Below, piece after piece: positions 16,241-24,783 of a stretch of 64,000 bases of DNA; positions within the stretch are counted from its first letter, which is position 1, and every line of letters starts with the position of its first letter. The DNA comes from Atlantibacter sp032062175 (GTDB taxonomy: Bacteria > Pseudomonadota > Gammaproteobacteria > Enterobacterales > Enterobacteriaceae). Both the position numbers and the translations under genes were made by a program. A model generated the notes under the pieces. It worked only from the letters and a program-made list of their open reading frames with translations, was not told where the DNA came from and searched no databases. Location of the stretch: contig NZ_DAMBQK010000011.1 of NCBI RefSeq assembly GCF_032062175.1, positions 1 to 64,000 of the forward strand, written 5' to 3'.

Positions 16241-17024
16241 TCGCTCTCAAACCCGCCCCGATCGCATCCAACAGATGCTGCATTACCTCTGGCAACATCG
16301 CCGGCTTTCATCCAGCCAGGCTGTTGAACTGTTTGGCTATGCCCATGCCACGGTGCGACGCGATTTTCATTTTATCGCCAGCCACTATCCGGGGATGGTG
16401 CGCCGTCATGGATGGCTGGAATTCGACAGCAGCACTTCAGATAAAGAATACGTTTTTGATTTAAAAAACAGCCTGCAAAGCCAGGCGAAACAGGAAATCG
16501 CGATCGCAGCACGAGCCATGATCCACGATGGCGACTGCTTTATATTGGATTCAGGGTCGACCTGTCTCGAACTGGCTAAGCGGTTGGGCAATGTCCAGGT
16601 CAAAGCCATCTCTGTGGATATAAAAATCGCCAATCAACTGGGCTGTTTTAATAATGTTGAAAGCTACATTATCGGGGGGATGGTTCGCCCGGGCTATTTC
16701 TCAATCGGAGAGAGCCTGGCGCTGGAAATGCTTAATGCGTTTTCGGTAGAGCGCGCCTTTTTATCCTGCGATGCGCTTTCGCTCGAAGCGGGTATCACCA
16801 ATGCCACCATGTTTGAAGTGGGCGTTAAAAGCCGCATCATTCAGCGCGCCAGAGAGGTGATATTGCTGGCGGATCATGGAAAGTTTGATAAGGTTGAGCC
16901 GCACAGGGTGGCCACGCTGTCCTGCATTAAAACGATTATTACCGACAGCGGGTTAGCCAGTGACGTGATGCAGCGCTATCTACAGGCAGGTATTCAGATT
17001 ATTCGCGCCAAAGGAGAGCGGTGA
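16233..17024 (+). CDS. sgcR: DeoR-family transcriptional regulator of the sgc operon
   Basis: The 263-residue protein has an N-terminal winged helix-turn-helix (HRRLSSSQAVELFGYAHATVRRDF) and a C-terminal DeoR sensor domain (SGSTCLELAKRL, then FLSCDALSLEAGITN). DeoR-type regulators usually repress their own operon and respond to a sugar phosphate. It is the last gene, starting at an ATG behind AGGAG inside the end of sgcE; the longer frame start is not supported. It converges with nhaR. Confidence 0.9.
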   Translation: MDDRSQTRPDRIQQMLHYLWQHRRLSSSQAVELFGYAHATVRRDFHFIASHYPGMVRRHGWLEFDSSTSDKEYVFDLKNSLQSQAKQEIAIAARAMIHDGDCFILDSGSTCLELAKRLGNVQVKAISVDIKIANQLGCFNNVESYIIGGMVRPGYFSIGESLALEMLNAFSVERAFLSCDALSLEAGITNATMFEVGVKSRIIQRAREVILLADHGKFDKVEPHRVATLSCIKTIITDSGLASDVMQRYLQAGIQIIRAKGER

Positions 17025-17038
17025 CAGCACCGCTCTCC
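17013..17038. terminator. Hairpin at the convergent ends of sgcR and nhaR
   Basis: A perfect 10-base stem GGAGAGCGGT/ACCGCTCTCC with a 6-base loop, overlapping the sgcR stop codon. T-runs on either side are poor, so termination efficiency is uncertain. Confidence 0.5.
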
Positions 17039-17045
17039 GGGCCTG

Positions 17046-17939
17046 TTAAGGCGTAACAAACAAGGAGGAATAGTCGCGGTTACAGATGCGTTGCACCGCT
17101 GGATGCTGGATCATGCGCTCGGCAAAAATCGCATGATACTCTTCCATCACATTATCAATCCGGCCAATTTCCACGACCGTTTTATCGTCGAAAAAGTCCT
17201 GGGTATAGAGCGTCGGCGCGACAAAAATCGCATTATGGGCGCAGCCGAAGGCTTTCATCAGCGCGGCATCGTCGAACTCACCCAATATCTCGATATTCAG
17301 CGCCTGGGAGTTAAGCCAGTTCAGCACCTTACGGCCAAGCATTGAACGGCGGCCAGGAATAAGCAACCGGCGTTCTTCCAGACAGGCAGGAAACGGCTTT
17401 TCTGGCCCTGGCGTCTGGCACCAGAAACTGACACCGCACTCGCCAATTTTGACCGAAAACAGCCCTTCCTGCTGGGTGGAATCAATAGGGCAATCCGAAA
17501 TAATCATGTCCAGCTTATGCTGGCTGAGCTGCTCCAGCAGCATTTCATGGGTGGATTCAAAACAGCGTAAATGGATCTGTTCATCTTCCACCACCGCGGC
17601 ATCCAGCACGCCGCTGACCAGGCGTTTCGATAGCGCATCCGCGACGCCCACGTCAAACAGCAGGTGCGATTCCTTGCGATAGTTGACGATATCAAGCATC
17701 TCCTGGCTGAGCGTAAACATGCGGTCGGCGTAGCGGAACACCAGTTCCCCCAACTCGCTGGGCTCAATGCCCCGCCCTTTGCGCTTGAACAGCTTACCCT
17801 GTAGCCGCTCTTCTAACGCTTTAATCTGCCCGGTGATGGTTTGCGGCGTCAGATATAACGCTTCCGCCGCTCCCACAACCGACCCTTCCTTATACACGTG
17901 CCAAAAGTAGTAAAGGTGGTTGTAATTGATGTGTGACAT
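17046..17939 (-). CDS. nhaR: LysR-family activator of nhaA
   Basis: NhaR is a 297-residue LysR-type regulator that senses sodium and activates nhaA (and osmC and pga genes in E. coli). The N-terminal helix-turn-helix lies in GSVVGAAEALYLTPQTITGQIKALEE and is followed by an effector domain. It lies downstream of nhaA in the same direction, as in the E. coli nhaAR operon, and converges with sgcR. Confidence 0.96.
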   Translation of the reverse strand: MSHINYNHLYYFWHVYKEGSVVGAAEALYLTPQTITGQIKALEERLQGKLFKRKGRGIEPSELGELVFRYADRMFTLSQEMLDIVNYRKESHLLFDVGVADALSKRLVSGVLDAAVVEDEQIHLRCFESTHEMLLEQLSQHKLDMIISDCPIDSTQQEGLFSVKIGECGVSFWCQTPGPEKPFPACLEERRLLIPGRRSMLGRKVLNWLNSQALNIEILGEFDDAALMKAFGCAHNAIFVAPTLYTQDFFDDKTVVEIGRIDNVMEEYHAIFAERMIQHPAVQRICNRDYSSLFVTP

Positions 17940-18000
17940 ATCGCTTTCGCTCCCTGATTAATAGTGATGTTCGGCAAGAACGCTTCCCTGTGTTTTTTTG

Positions 18001-18026
18001 TTCAGGCGCGAAGCGCCGCGCCTGAA
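18001..18026 (-). repeat. Perfect inverted repeat at the end of nhaA
   Basis: TTCAGGCGCG/CGCGCCTGAA (10-base arms, 6-base loop) covers the nhaA stop codon. In the transcript it forms a strong hairpin between nhaA and nhaR with no following U-run. It may protect the nhaA 3' end or dampen nhaR expression. Confidence 0.45.
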
Positions 18027-19180
18027 TATCGTATCCGTAACAGGCCGTAGCCTACGATTGCCGCCAGTAGCGAGCCGATAAGAATGCCCAGTTTTGCCCA
18101 CGTAATGAACGCGGGATCGGCATGACTAAATGCCAGGGTTGCGATGAAGATGGACATGGTGAAACCGATGCCGCACAACACCCCAACCGCCATAATCTCC
18201 TTAAACGTGGTCCCCTCAGGTAGCGAGGCCAGCTTGAGTTTTAACGCCAGCAGGCAAAACAAACTGATGCCTAATGGCTTTCCAATAAACAGCCCGGCAA
18301 TAATGCCCAACGGCAGCAGGGACGTGAGTCCTTCCAGCGTGACGCCCTGAAGCGAAACGCCCGCATTGGCGAAGGCAAACAGCGGCAGGATCAAAAACGC
18401 GACCCACGGATGCAGTATGTGCTCAAGCTCCCGGGCCGGAGAATGCCCTCTCTGCACCTTCAGCGGAATAAAGAAGCCGATGATCACCCCCGCCAGGGTG
18501 GCATGAATGCCGGATTTCAGTACTGCCGTCCAGAGTACGACGCCCACCAGAATATAAATACCGGTGCGGCGGACATTTAGCAGATTGAGTAGCACTAATA
18601 CCGTAATCGCACCTGCAGCCACCAGTAACGACAACATCGAAAGCTGATGGGTATAAAACAGCGCGATGATGATAATCGCGCCTAAATCATCAATGATCGC
18701 CAGCGCCATCAGGAAGACTTTCAATGCAGGTGGCACCCGCTTACCCAGTAAGGCCAGTACGCCTAATGCGAACGCGATATCCGTCGCTGCCGGGATCGCC
18801 CACCCTTCACGGGTTGCCGGGTCCTGGAAATTGAGCAGCAGGTACACCGCTGCCGGGATCACCATTCCGCCTATGGCGGCAATAGCCGGAAATGCAGCCT
18901 GACGGCGGCTGGCCAGGGAGCCCTGCAATAGCTCCCGCTTCACTTCCAGCCCGATCAACAAAAAGAAGATCGCCATCAGCGCGTCATTAATCCATAACAG
19001 CAGATTTTTATTGATTTCAAGCACCCCAAACCGTATTTCTACCGGTGTGCTGAGAAACTGCTGATATCCCGCATGGGTGCTTTCAAGGTTGGCGAAGACC
19101 ATAGCCAGCGCGGCGGCGATAATTAATATCACGCCGCCGGATGCTTCGTTTGCCAGAAAACGTTGAATCAATTTTGACAT
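18002..19180 (-). CDS. nhaA: Na+/H+ antiporter NhaA
   Basis: NhaA exports sodium or lithium in exchange for protons across the inner membrane, mainly at alkaline pH. The 392-residue protein has about 12 hydrophobic helices and the ion-binding Asp pair in AIIDDLGAI (residues 164-165). The pH-sensor region KSGIHATLAG is present. The upstream 240 bases hold an AT-rich promoter region and the dnaJ terminator; the hok/sok and insertion sequence elements that occur here in E. coli K-12 are not seen. Confidence 0.97.
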   Translation of the reverse strand: MSKLIQRFLANEASGGVILIIAAALAMVFANLESTHAGYQQFLSTPVEIRFGVLEINKNLLLWINDALMAIFFLLIGLEVKRELLQGSLASRRQAAFPAIAAIGGMVIPAAVYLLLNFQDPATREGWAIPAATDIAFALGVLALLGKRVPPALKVFLMALAIIDDLGAIIIIALFYTHQLSMLSLLVAAGAITVLVLLNLLNVRRTGIYILVGVVLWTAVLKSGIHATLAGVIIGFFIPLKVQRGHSPARELEHILHPWVAFLILPLFAFANAGVSLQGVTLEGLTSLLPLGIIAGLFIGKPLGISLFCLLALKLKLASLPEGTTFKEIMAVGVLCGIGFTMSIFIATLAFSHADPAFITWAKLGILIGSLLAAIVGYGLLRIRYSGAALRA

Positions 19181-19361
19181 GCCTGACTACCTCAATAATT
19201 CCATATCTTCCATTAAAATACGATATATTTTCTATATTACCGCGCCTTAAAATTCGTTAAAAACAGTTTATTACGCCGATTCAGATCGTAATTTCCGAAT
19301 TAAAAAACGAGTTTTAATGCATTTCAGGAAGCTTCTGAGTACTTTAATTGCTGAAAATATT

Positions 19362-19406
19362 TAAAAAAAAACCTGTACCTACTCAGTGTAGATACAGGTT
19401 TTTTGT
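19362..19406 (-). terminator. dnaKJ terminator
   Basis: ACCTGTA/TACAGGT stem followed on the minus strand by eight or nine T. It lies directly after the dnaJ stop. Confidence 0.88.
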
Positions 19407-19420
19407 GTATCGAATGGAGC

Positions 19421-20554
19421 TTAGCGCGTTAGATCATCGAAAAATTTCTTAACGCCATCAAAGAAGCTTTTGGAACGCGGGCTGTTTTTCTCGCCCGTCG
19501 GGCCGCCGAAACTTTCCTGCAAATCTTTCAGCAGTTGCTTCTGCTTCTCGTTGAGGCCCACCGGGGTTTCTACCACTACGCGGCATAACAGGTCGCCCTG
19601 AGCACCGCCGCGTACCGATTTCACACCCTTGCCGCGCATGCGGAACAGCTTGCCAGTTTGGGTTTCGTGCGGCACTTTCAGCTTCACGCGGCCATCCAGC
19701 GTCGGCACTTCGATTTCACCGCCCAGCGCTGCCATCGCGAAGTTAATCGGCACTTCGCAATACAGGTTGTTGCCTTCACGTTCGAAGATCGGGTGCTGTT
19801 TCACCTGTACCTGGACGTACAAATCGCCTGCTGGTGCGCCGTGCTCGCCTGCTTCGCCCTCGCCTGCCAGGCGAATACGGTCGCCGGTGTCCACGCCTGC
19901 CGGGATTTTAACCGACAGGGTTTTCGATTTCTCAACGCGTCCATGACCGTGGCATTTGGTGCACGGATCTTTGATCAACGTACCGCGGCCCTGACAGTGC
20001 GGACAGGTCTGCTGCACCGCAAAGAAGCCCTGACGCATCTGTACCTGGCCTGCGCCGTGGCAGGTCGGACAGGTCTGCGGTTGGGTGCCCGGTTTTGCGC
20101 CATTGCCGTGGCACACGTCGCACTCTTCCAGAGTCGGAATACGGATCTCTTTAGTGACGCCGCGCACCGCTTCTTCCAGCGTCAGCTCCATGTTGTAACG
20201 GAGATCTGCGCCGCGCGCCGCGCGCTGACGGCCACGTCCGCCGCCGAAGATATCGCCGAACACATCGCCGAAGATGTCGCTGAAATCCGCACCGCCGCCG
20301 CCAAATCCGCCGCCGCCCATGCCGCCCTGCTCAAATGCCGCATGGCCGTACTGATCGTAGGCCGCGCGTTTTTGCGCATCGGTCAGGATTTCATAGGCTT
20401 CTTTAATCTCTTTGAATTTGTCTTCAGCGTCTTTATCACCCTGATTACGGTCCGGGTGATATTTCATTGCCAGGCGTTTATAAGCCTTTTTGATTTCACG
20501 CTCTTCCGCGGTTTTCGGGACGCCTAAAATCTCGTAATAGTCTTTTTTCGCCAT
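19421..20554 (-). CDS. dnaJ: Hsp40 co-chaperone DnaJ
   Basis: DnaJ stimulates the DnaK ATPase and delivers unfolded substrates. The 377-residue protein has an N-terminal J-domain with the HPD motif (KYHPDRNQ), a Gly-rich linker, four CxxCxGxG zinc-finger repeats (about residues 145-205) and the C-terminal substrate-binding domains. It is second in the heat-shock unit after dnaK. Confidence 0.98.
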   Translation of the reverse strand: MAKKDYYEILGVPKTAEEREIKKAYKRLAMKYHPDRNQGDKDAEDKFKEIKEAYEILTDAQKRAAYDQYGHAAFEQGGMGGGGFGGGGADFSDIFGDVFGDIFGGGRGRQRAARGADLRYNMELTLEEAVRGVTKEIRIPTLEECDVCHGNGAKPGTQPQTCPTCHGAGQVQMRQGFFAVQQTCPHCQGRGTLIKDPCTKCHGHGRVEKSKTLSVKIPAGVDTGDRIRLAGEGEAGEHGAPAGDLYVQVQVKQHPIFEREGNNLYCEVPINFAMAALGGEIEVPTLDGRVKLKVPHETQTGKLFRMRGKGVKSVRGGAQGDLLCRVVVETPVGLNEKQKQLLKDLQESFGGPTGEKNSPRSKSFFDGVKKFFDDLTR

Positions 20555-20646
20555 TTCTTTTATCTGCCCTTATTCCCTGTTTCATTCACGCCGCGCCCGC
20601 GTTGACCGTTACGCAACGCAAATTCATCCGGGAATACAAGAATAAA

Positions 20647-20674
20647 CGGGCGGAGAGGAGATCCTCTTCGCCCG
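20647..20674 (-). terminator. Hairpin between dnaK and dnaJ
   Basis: CGGGCG/CGCCCG outer stem with a GAGGA/TCCTC inner stem, followed on the minus strand by TTTATTCTT. It may attenuate dnaJ relative to dnaK or stabilise the dnaK end. E. coli has a small RNA (tpke11) annotated in this same gap; I cannot show that one is made here. Confidence 0.5.
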
Positions 20675-20703
20675 TATCAGTGTTTTACCCGTTCAAAGGG
20701 CGA

Positions 20704-22620
20704 TTATTTTTTATCTTTAACTTCTTCGAACTCTGCGTCGACAACATCATCATCTTTCGCGTTGTTCGCAGAAGCGTCAGCACCGCCAGCCTGCTGCTGC
20801 GCGTGTTGCTGCTGGGCGATTTCCATCAACTTCTGGGAAACCTGGGCCAGCGCCTGCATTTTGGCTTCGATATCTGCTTTATCTTCACCTTTCAGCGCAG
20901 TTTCCAGCGCGGTCAGCGCAGACTCGATAGCGGTTTTGTCGTCAGCTGGCAATTGATCGCCTGCTTCTTCAACCTGCTTGCGAGTGCTGTGCACCAGGTG
21001 GTCAGCCTGGTTACGGGTCTGTACCAGCTCTTCGAACTTACGGTCAGATTCCGCATTCGCTTCCGCTTCGCGCACCATTTTCTGGATTTCATCTTCGTTC
21101 AGACCAGAAGATGCCTTGATGGTGATTTTCTGCTCGCGGCCGCTGTTTTTGTCTTTCGCAGACACGTGCAGGATACCGTCCGCATCGATGTCGAAGGTCA
21201 CTTCGATCTGCGGCATGCCGCGCGGTGCCGGGTTAATCCCGTCCAGGTTGAACTGGCCCAGAGATTTGTTATCGCTGGCGCGTTTACGTTCACCCTGCAG
21301 CACATGGATGGTTACCGCAGACTGGTTGTCTTCCGCAGTAGAGAACACCTGGCTGTGCTTGGTCGGGATGGTGGTGTTTTTGCTGATCAGCGCCGTCATC
21401 ACGCCGCCCATGGTTTCAATACCCAGAGACAGCGGGGTAACGTCCAGCAGCAGTACGTCTTTCACATCACCGGTCAACACGCCGCCCTGAACCGCTGCAC
21501 CGATAGCCACAGCTTCATCCGGGTTAACGTCTTTACGCGGCTCTTTGCCAAAGAACTCGGCAACTTTTTTCTGCACCATCGGCATACGGGTCTGACCGCC
21601 GACCAGGATCACGTCCTGCACGTCGGATACGGACAGGCCAGCATCCTGCAGTGCCACTTTCAGCGGCTCGATGGAACGGTTCACCAGGTCTTCGACCAGG
21701 CTTTCCAGTTTCGCGCGAGTCACTTTGATGTTCATGTGTTTCGGACCGGTGGCGTCTGCAGTGATATACGGCAGGTTCACGTCGGTCTGCTGAGCAGAAG
21801 ACAGCTCGATTTTGGCTTTTTCTGCCGCTTCTTTCAGACGCTGCATCGCCAGCGGATCGTTACGCAGATCGATACCCTGATCTTTCTTAAACTCTTCCAC
21901 CAGGTAGTTGATCATACGGCTGTCGAAGTCTTCGCCACCCAGGTGGGTGTCACCGTTGGTCGCCAGTACTTCGAAGGTTTTTTCGCCGTCAACGTCGTCA
22001 ATTTCGATAATAGAGATATCGAAAGTACCACCACCGAGGTCGTAAACCGCGATAGTACGGTTGCCGACTTCTTTATCCAGACCGTAAGCCAGCGCGGCAG
22101 CGGTCGGTTCGTTGATGATACGTTTTACTTCCAGACCTGCGATACGACCGGCATCTTTGGTTGCCTGACGCTGAGCATCGTTAAAGTACGCAGGTACAGT
22201 GATAACCGCTTCAGTTACCGGTTCGCCCAGGTAATCTTCAGCCGTTTTCTTCATTTTCTTCAGCACCTCAGCAGAGATCTGCGGCGGTGCCATTTTCTGG
22301 CCTTTCACGTCAAGCCATGCGTCGCCATTGTCGGCGGCGATGATTTTATACGGCATGATGGCTTCATCACGCTGCACTTCTTCATCCTGGAAGCGGCGAC
22401 CGATCAGGCGTTTAATCGCGAACAGCGTGTTCTGCGGGTTAGTCACTGCCTGACGTTTAGCCGGCTGACCTACCAGAGTTTCGCCATCCTGTGTATAAGC
22501 AATGATAGAAGGCGTGGTGCGGTCACCCTCGGCGTTCTCCAGAACACGTGCGGTTGTACCATCCATAATCGCGACACAAGAGTTAGTCGTCCCCAGGTCG
22601 ATACCAATAATTTTACCCAT
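20704..22620 (-). CDS. dnaK: Hsp70 chaperone DnaK
   Basis: The 638-residue Hsp70 starts with GKIIGIDLGTTNSCVAI, contains the ATPase motifs DLGGGTFD and VGGQTRMP, the substrate-binding domain and an acidic C-terminus ending DAEFEEVKDKK. It refolds and protects proteins with DnaJ and GrpE and controls sigma-32. Two heat-shock promoters lie upstream. Confidence 0.99.
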   Translation of the reverse strand: MGKIIGIDLGTTNSCVAIMDGTTARVLENAEGDRTTPSIIAYTQDGETLVGQPAKRQAVTNPQNTLFAIKRLIGRRFQDEEVQRDEAIMPYKIIAADNGDAWLDVKGQKMAPPQISAEVLKKMKKTAEDYLGEPVTEAVITVPAYFNDAQRQATKDAGRIAGLEVKRIINEPTAAALAYGLDKEVGNRTIAVYDLGGGTFDISIIEIDDVDGEKTFEVLATNGDTHLGGEDFDSRMINYLVEEFKKDQGIDLRNDPLAMQRLKEAAEKAKIELSSAQQTDVNLPYITADATGPKHMNIKVTRAKLESLVEDLVNRSIEPLKVALQDAGLSVSDVQDVILVGGQTRMPMVQKKVAEFFGKEPRKDVNPDEAVAIGAAVQGGVLTGDVKDVLLLDVTPLSLGIETMGGVMTALISKNTTIPTKHSQVFSTAEDNQSAVTIHVLQGERKRASDNKSLGQFNLDGINPAPRGMPQIEVTFDIDADGILHVSAKDKNSGREQKITIKASSGLNEDEIQKMVREAEANAESDRKFEELVQTRNQADHLVHSTRKQVEEAGDQLPADDKTAIESALTALETALKGEDKADIEAKMQALAQVSQKLMEIAQQQHAQQQAGGADASANNAKDDDVVDAEFEEVKDKK

Positions 22621-22664
22621 CTAAACGTCTCCACTAAAAATTCGTCATTATGTGGTTGTGAACC

Positions 22665-22696
22665 TGTAATAAGGGCGAAACCGTGAGTTTCAACTG
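22665..22696 (-). promoter_or_regulatory. Sigma-32 promoter P2 of dnaKJ
   Basis: On the minus strand the sequence reads GTTGAAAC, a spacer, then CGCCCTTATTAC. It fits the heat-shock pattern and matches the known second promoter of E. coli dnaK. Confidence 0.7.
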
Positions 22697-22738
22697 CCCC
22701 TTCATTATTTTTCACGTCCACTCACTGCGGTTGACTAC

Positions 22739-22770
22739 AAGATGGGGTCGTATCGCTGCGCATCAAGGGG
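22739..22770 (-). promoter_or_regulatory. Sigma-32 promoter P1 of dnaKJ
   Basis: On the minus strand CCCCTTGATG, a 13- to 14-base spacer and CCCCAT form an almost perfect heat-shock promoter, as in E. coli dnaK P1. It lies about 120-150 bases upstream of the dnaK start. Confidence 0.88.
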
Positions 22771-22911
22771 CAACAAATAAAAATTTTTTCTTTTACCTGT
22801 GCAGATCATAGACGGCGGGGTATTGGCTGATTATTATGCCGCGCCCGACACGGATCACACTTTCTGGCGGCGGGAATTTCTATCTCTACATTCACATGTT
22901 TTTGAGGATTT

Positions 22912-23478
22912 ATGGGCAACACGAAGTTGGCTAACCCCGCTCCGCTGGGATTAATGGGTTTCGGCATGACCACTATTCTGCTTAACCTGCACAATATCGG
23001 TCTTTTCCCGCTGGACGGCATTATTCTGGCAATGGGGATTTTCTACGGCGGCATCGCGCAAATTTTCGCGGGCCTGCTGGAGTTTAAGAAAGGGAATACT
23101 TTCGGTTTAACCGCGTTCACCTCTTATGGTTCCTTCTGGCTGACGCTGGTTGCGATCCTGCTGATGCCTAAAATGGGCCTGGCAGAAGCGGCTAACGGCC
23201 ACTTCCTGGGTGTTTACTTAGGCATCTGGGGCATTTTCACCCTGTTCATGTTCTTCGGTACGCTAAAAGGCGCACGCGTTCTGCAATTCGTGTTCCTGAG
23301 CCTGACCGTTCTGTTCGCGCTGCTGGCTATTGGCCACCTGGCAGACAGCGAGAGCATCGTTCACGTAGCGGGTTGGATTGGCCTGATCTGCGGCGCAAGC
23401 GCGATTTACCTGGCGATGGGCGAAGTGCTCAACGAGCAATATGGCCGCACCGTGCTGCCGATTGGCGAACAGCACTAA
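22912..23478 (+). CDS. satP: Succinate-acetate/proton symporter
   Basis: SatP (YaaH) is a six-helix inner-membrane protein of the acetate uptake transporter family. The 188-residue protein carries the family signature NPAPLGLMGFGMTTILLNLHN near its N-terminus. It takes up acetate and succinate with protons. It is divergent from dnaK and ends at a terminator. Confidence 0.95.
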   Translation: MGNTKLANPAPLGLMGFGMTTILLNLHNIGLFPLDGIILAMGIFYGGIAQIFAGLLEFKKGNTFGLTAFTSYGSFWLTLVAILLMPKMGLAEAANGHFLGVYLGIWGIFTLFMFFGTLKGARVLQFVFLSLTVLFALLAIGHLADSESIVHVAGWIGLICGASAIYLAMGEVLNEQYGRTVLPIGEQH

Positions 23479-23500
23479 GATTCAGCGCATCTTCACTCAA

Positions 23501-23527
23501 CGGCTGCCGTCTGGCGGCCGTTTTTTT
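23501..23527 (+). terminator. satP terminator
   Basis: CGGCTGCC/GGCGGCCG stem (one G-U pair) with a 4-base loop followed by seven T. Confidence 0.85.
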
Positions 23528-24773
23528 AACGCCCCCGGTTATATTCCGCCGCCAGATACTCCAACATACGCGCCACGTTGCGCGGCGCAAGCCGGTTTAA
23601 CTGCGGCCAGACGGGGTGCCGGTTCAGCCACAACTCAAACGCTTTAGCTGGTTGCAGCGTGGCATGGCGAAATGACGCCTGCCCGGGATTTCCGGTGAGA
23701 TAGCACACCGCCATGTCGTAACCCTTGTGGGAATAGCAGCGCCAGATATCGCGCCAGATAATACTGGAAACCACAGTATCGCTGCGTATGCGCCGGGTTT
23801 CGTCACGGGTACCACATTCATAAACAAAGCCGATATGGCTGCGCTGGGTGGCGATTTCATGGCGGTTCGCCATCAGGCATGCGCCATAAAGAAAGCATTC
23901 ATGCTCCAGCCAGTGTTGAACGGACAGCACTCTTTTGTGAGTTAATGCGTGAACCAGCGCAAAGTGGCGATAGGCCGCAATGACCGGTTTCACCACCACG
24001 CCGGGATCGTCTCGTTTAAGCTCGGCCAGGCCGTAGGCCACATCAAACAGCAGCGGGCGTCGGCTGATAATGCGGTCTTTGTCGAAAACCTGCCGTATCG
24101 CGCTTTGCGCGCTGCGCGCTTCACCGGGCCGCGAGGGATACCACCACTCCCGGTCAATCCCCTCTTTTAGCGCGACATAGTTTGTCGACACGGCAATAAC
24201 GCGGCTCGTTTTATTATCCGCCGTGACGATAAAATAAAGCTGGTTGTCACTGCCATTAAACCCAACGGTAAATGAAGTGGTAGAGAATTCCGCATTCAGG
24301 GATAAGGGCGGTACGTGCACTTGCTCAAGTCCCGCCAGAAACGCCAGGCGCGACAGTGCGCGGCTAATAAGCTGGCTTTCCTGATAGATCAACCTGAAGG
24401 GCTCACCGGTCGCGATGGCTTCGCGAAGTGGATTGAGTTTGCTGTCATAGGCGATGGGCTCGGCATAATGGCTAAAGCTGAAATTGCAGGCCCGACAACG
24501 CCAGCGCTGCTGCCCGCTGGTACTTCGCCCGTGCCGTACCAGCGCGTTTTCCTGCCCGCAGGTGGGGCAGTAAAGCAGCACACCGGCATAATGCTGGTTA
24601 CTTTGCTGGCTGAACGCGCGTAACGCGCCTGGAGAGATGAACGGAAAATAGTAGCCGCATTCCGGGCAGCGGCAGTTACGTCCAATGTGCTGATAGAGAG
24701 AACTGTTCGTTACGCCGAATAACCGGCACCCGATCGTCTTGCAGCAATTAACATGCGCCCAGGCATTCATCAC
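23526..24773 (-). CDS. Zinc-ribbon protein resembling a domesticated transposase, last gene of the sulfatase unit
   Basis: The 415-residue protein of unknown function. The N-terminal part has Cys pairs at 36/39 and a second zinc ribbon at Cys69/Cys72/Cys93/Cys96 with the segment RHGRSTSGQQRWRCRAC, very like the zinc ribbon at the start of IS1-type transposases. A central stretch LYFIVTADNKTSRVIAVST (Asp186) looks like the first strand pair of an RNase H-like DDE domain; Asp244 and Glu290 or Glu292 could complete a triad. No inverted repeats flank it, and it follows the sulfatase maturase gene by about 10 bases. I infer a DNA-binding role, perhaps regulation of this unit. Similar genes near arylsulfatase genes are known in Salmonella as putative cytoplasmic proteins. 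Confidence 0.6.
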   Translation of the reverse strand: MMNAWAHVNCCKTIGCRLFGVTNSSLYQHIGRNCRCPECGYYFPFISPGALRAFSQQSNQHYAGVLLYCPTCGQENALVRHGRSTSGQQRWRCRACNFSFSHYAEPIAYDSKLNPLREAIATGEPFRLIYQESQLISRALSRLAFLAGLEQVHVPPLSLNAEFSTTSFTVGFNGSDNQLYFIVTADNKTSRVIAVSTNYVALKEGIDREWWYPSRPGEARSAQSAIRQVFDKDRIISRRPLLFDVAYGLAELKRDDPGVVVKPVIAAYRHFALVHALTHKRVLSVQHWLEHECFLYGACLMANRHEIATQRSHIGFVYECGTRDETRRIRSDTVVSSIIWRDIWRCYSHKGYDMAVCYLTGNPGQASFRHATLQPAKAFELWLNRHPVWPQLNRLAPRNVARMLEYLAAEYNRGR

Positions 24774-24783
24774 AGGCCGCTCG

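Noticed and set aside
19181..19420. Possible hok/sok or insertion element between dnaJ and nhaA, as in E. coli K-12
   Set aside because: Only 240 AT-rich bases with the dnaJ terminator and the nhaA promoter region; no toxin frame or transposase remnant can be read.
20602..22686. 694-codon open frame on the plus strand opposite dnaK
   Set aside because: It is the well-known long antisense frame of dnaK genes, produced by the codon bias of the highly expressed sense gene. It has low-complexity, His/Phe-rich translation and no plausible start context.
23526..24773. Active insertion sequence
   Set aside because: The zinc-ribbon/DDE-like gene has no flanking inverted or direct repeats, and sits close behind its operon neighbour, so it is treated as a resident gene.
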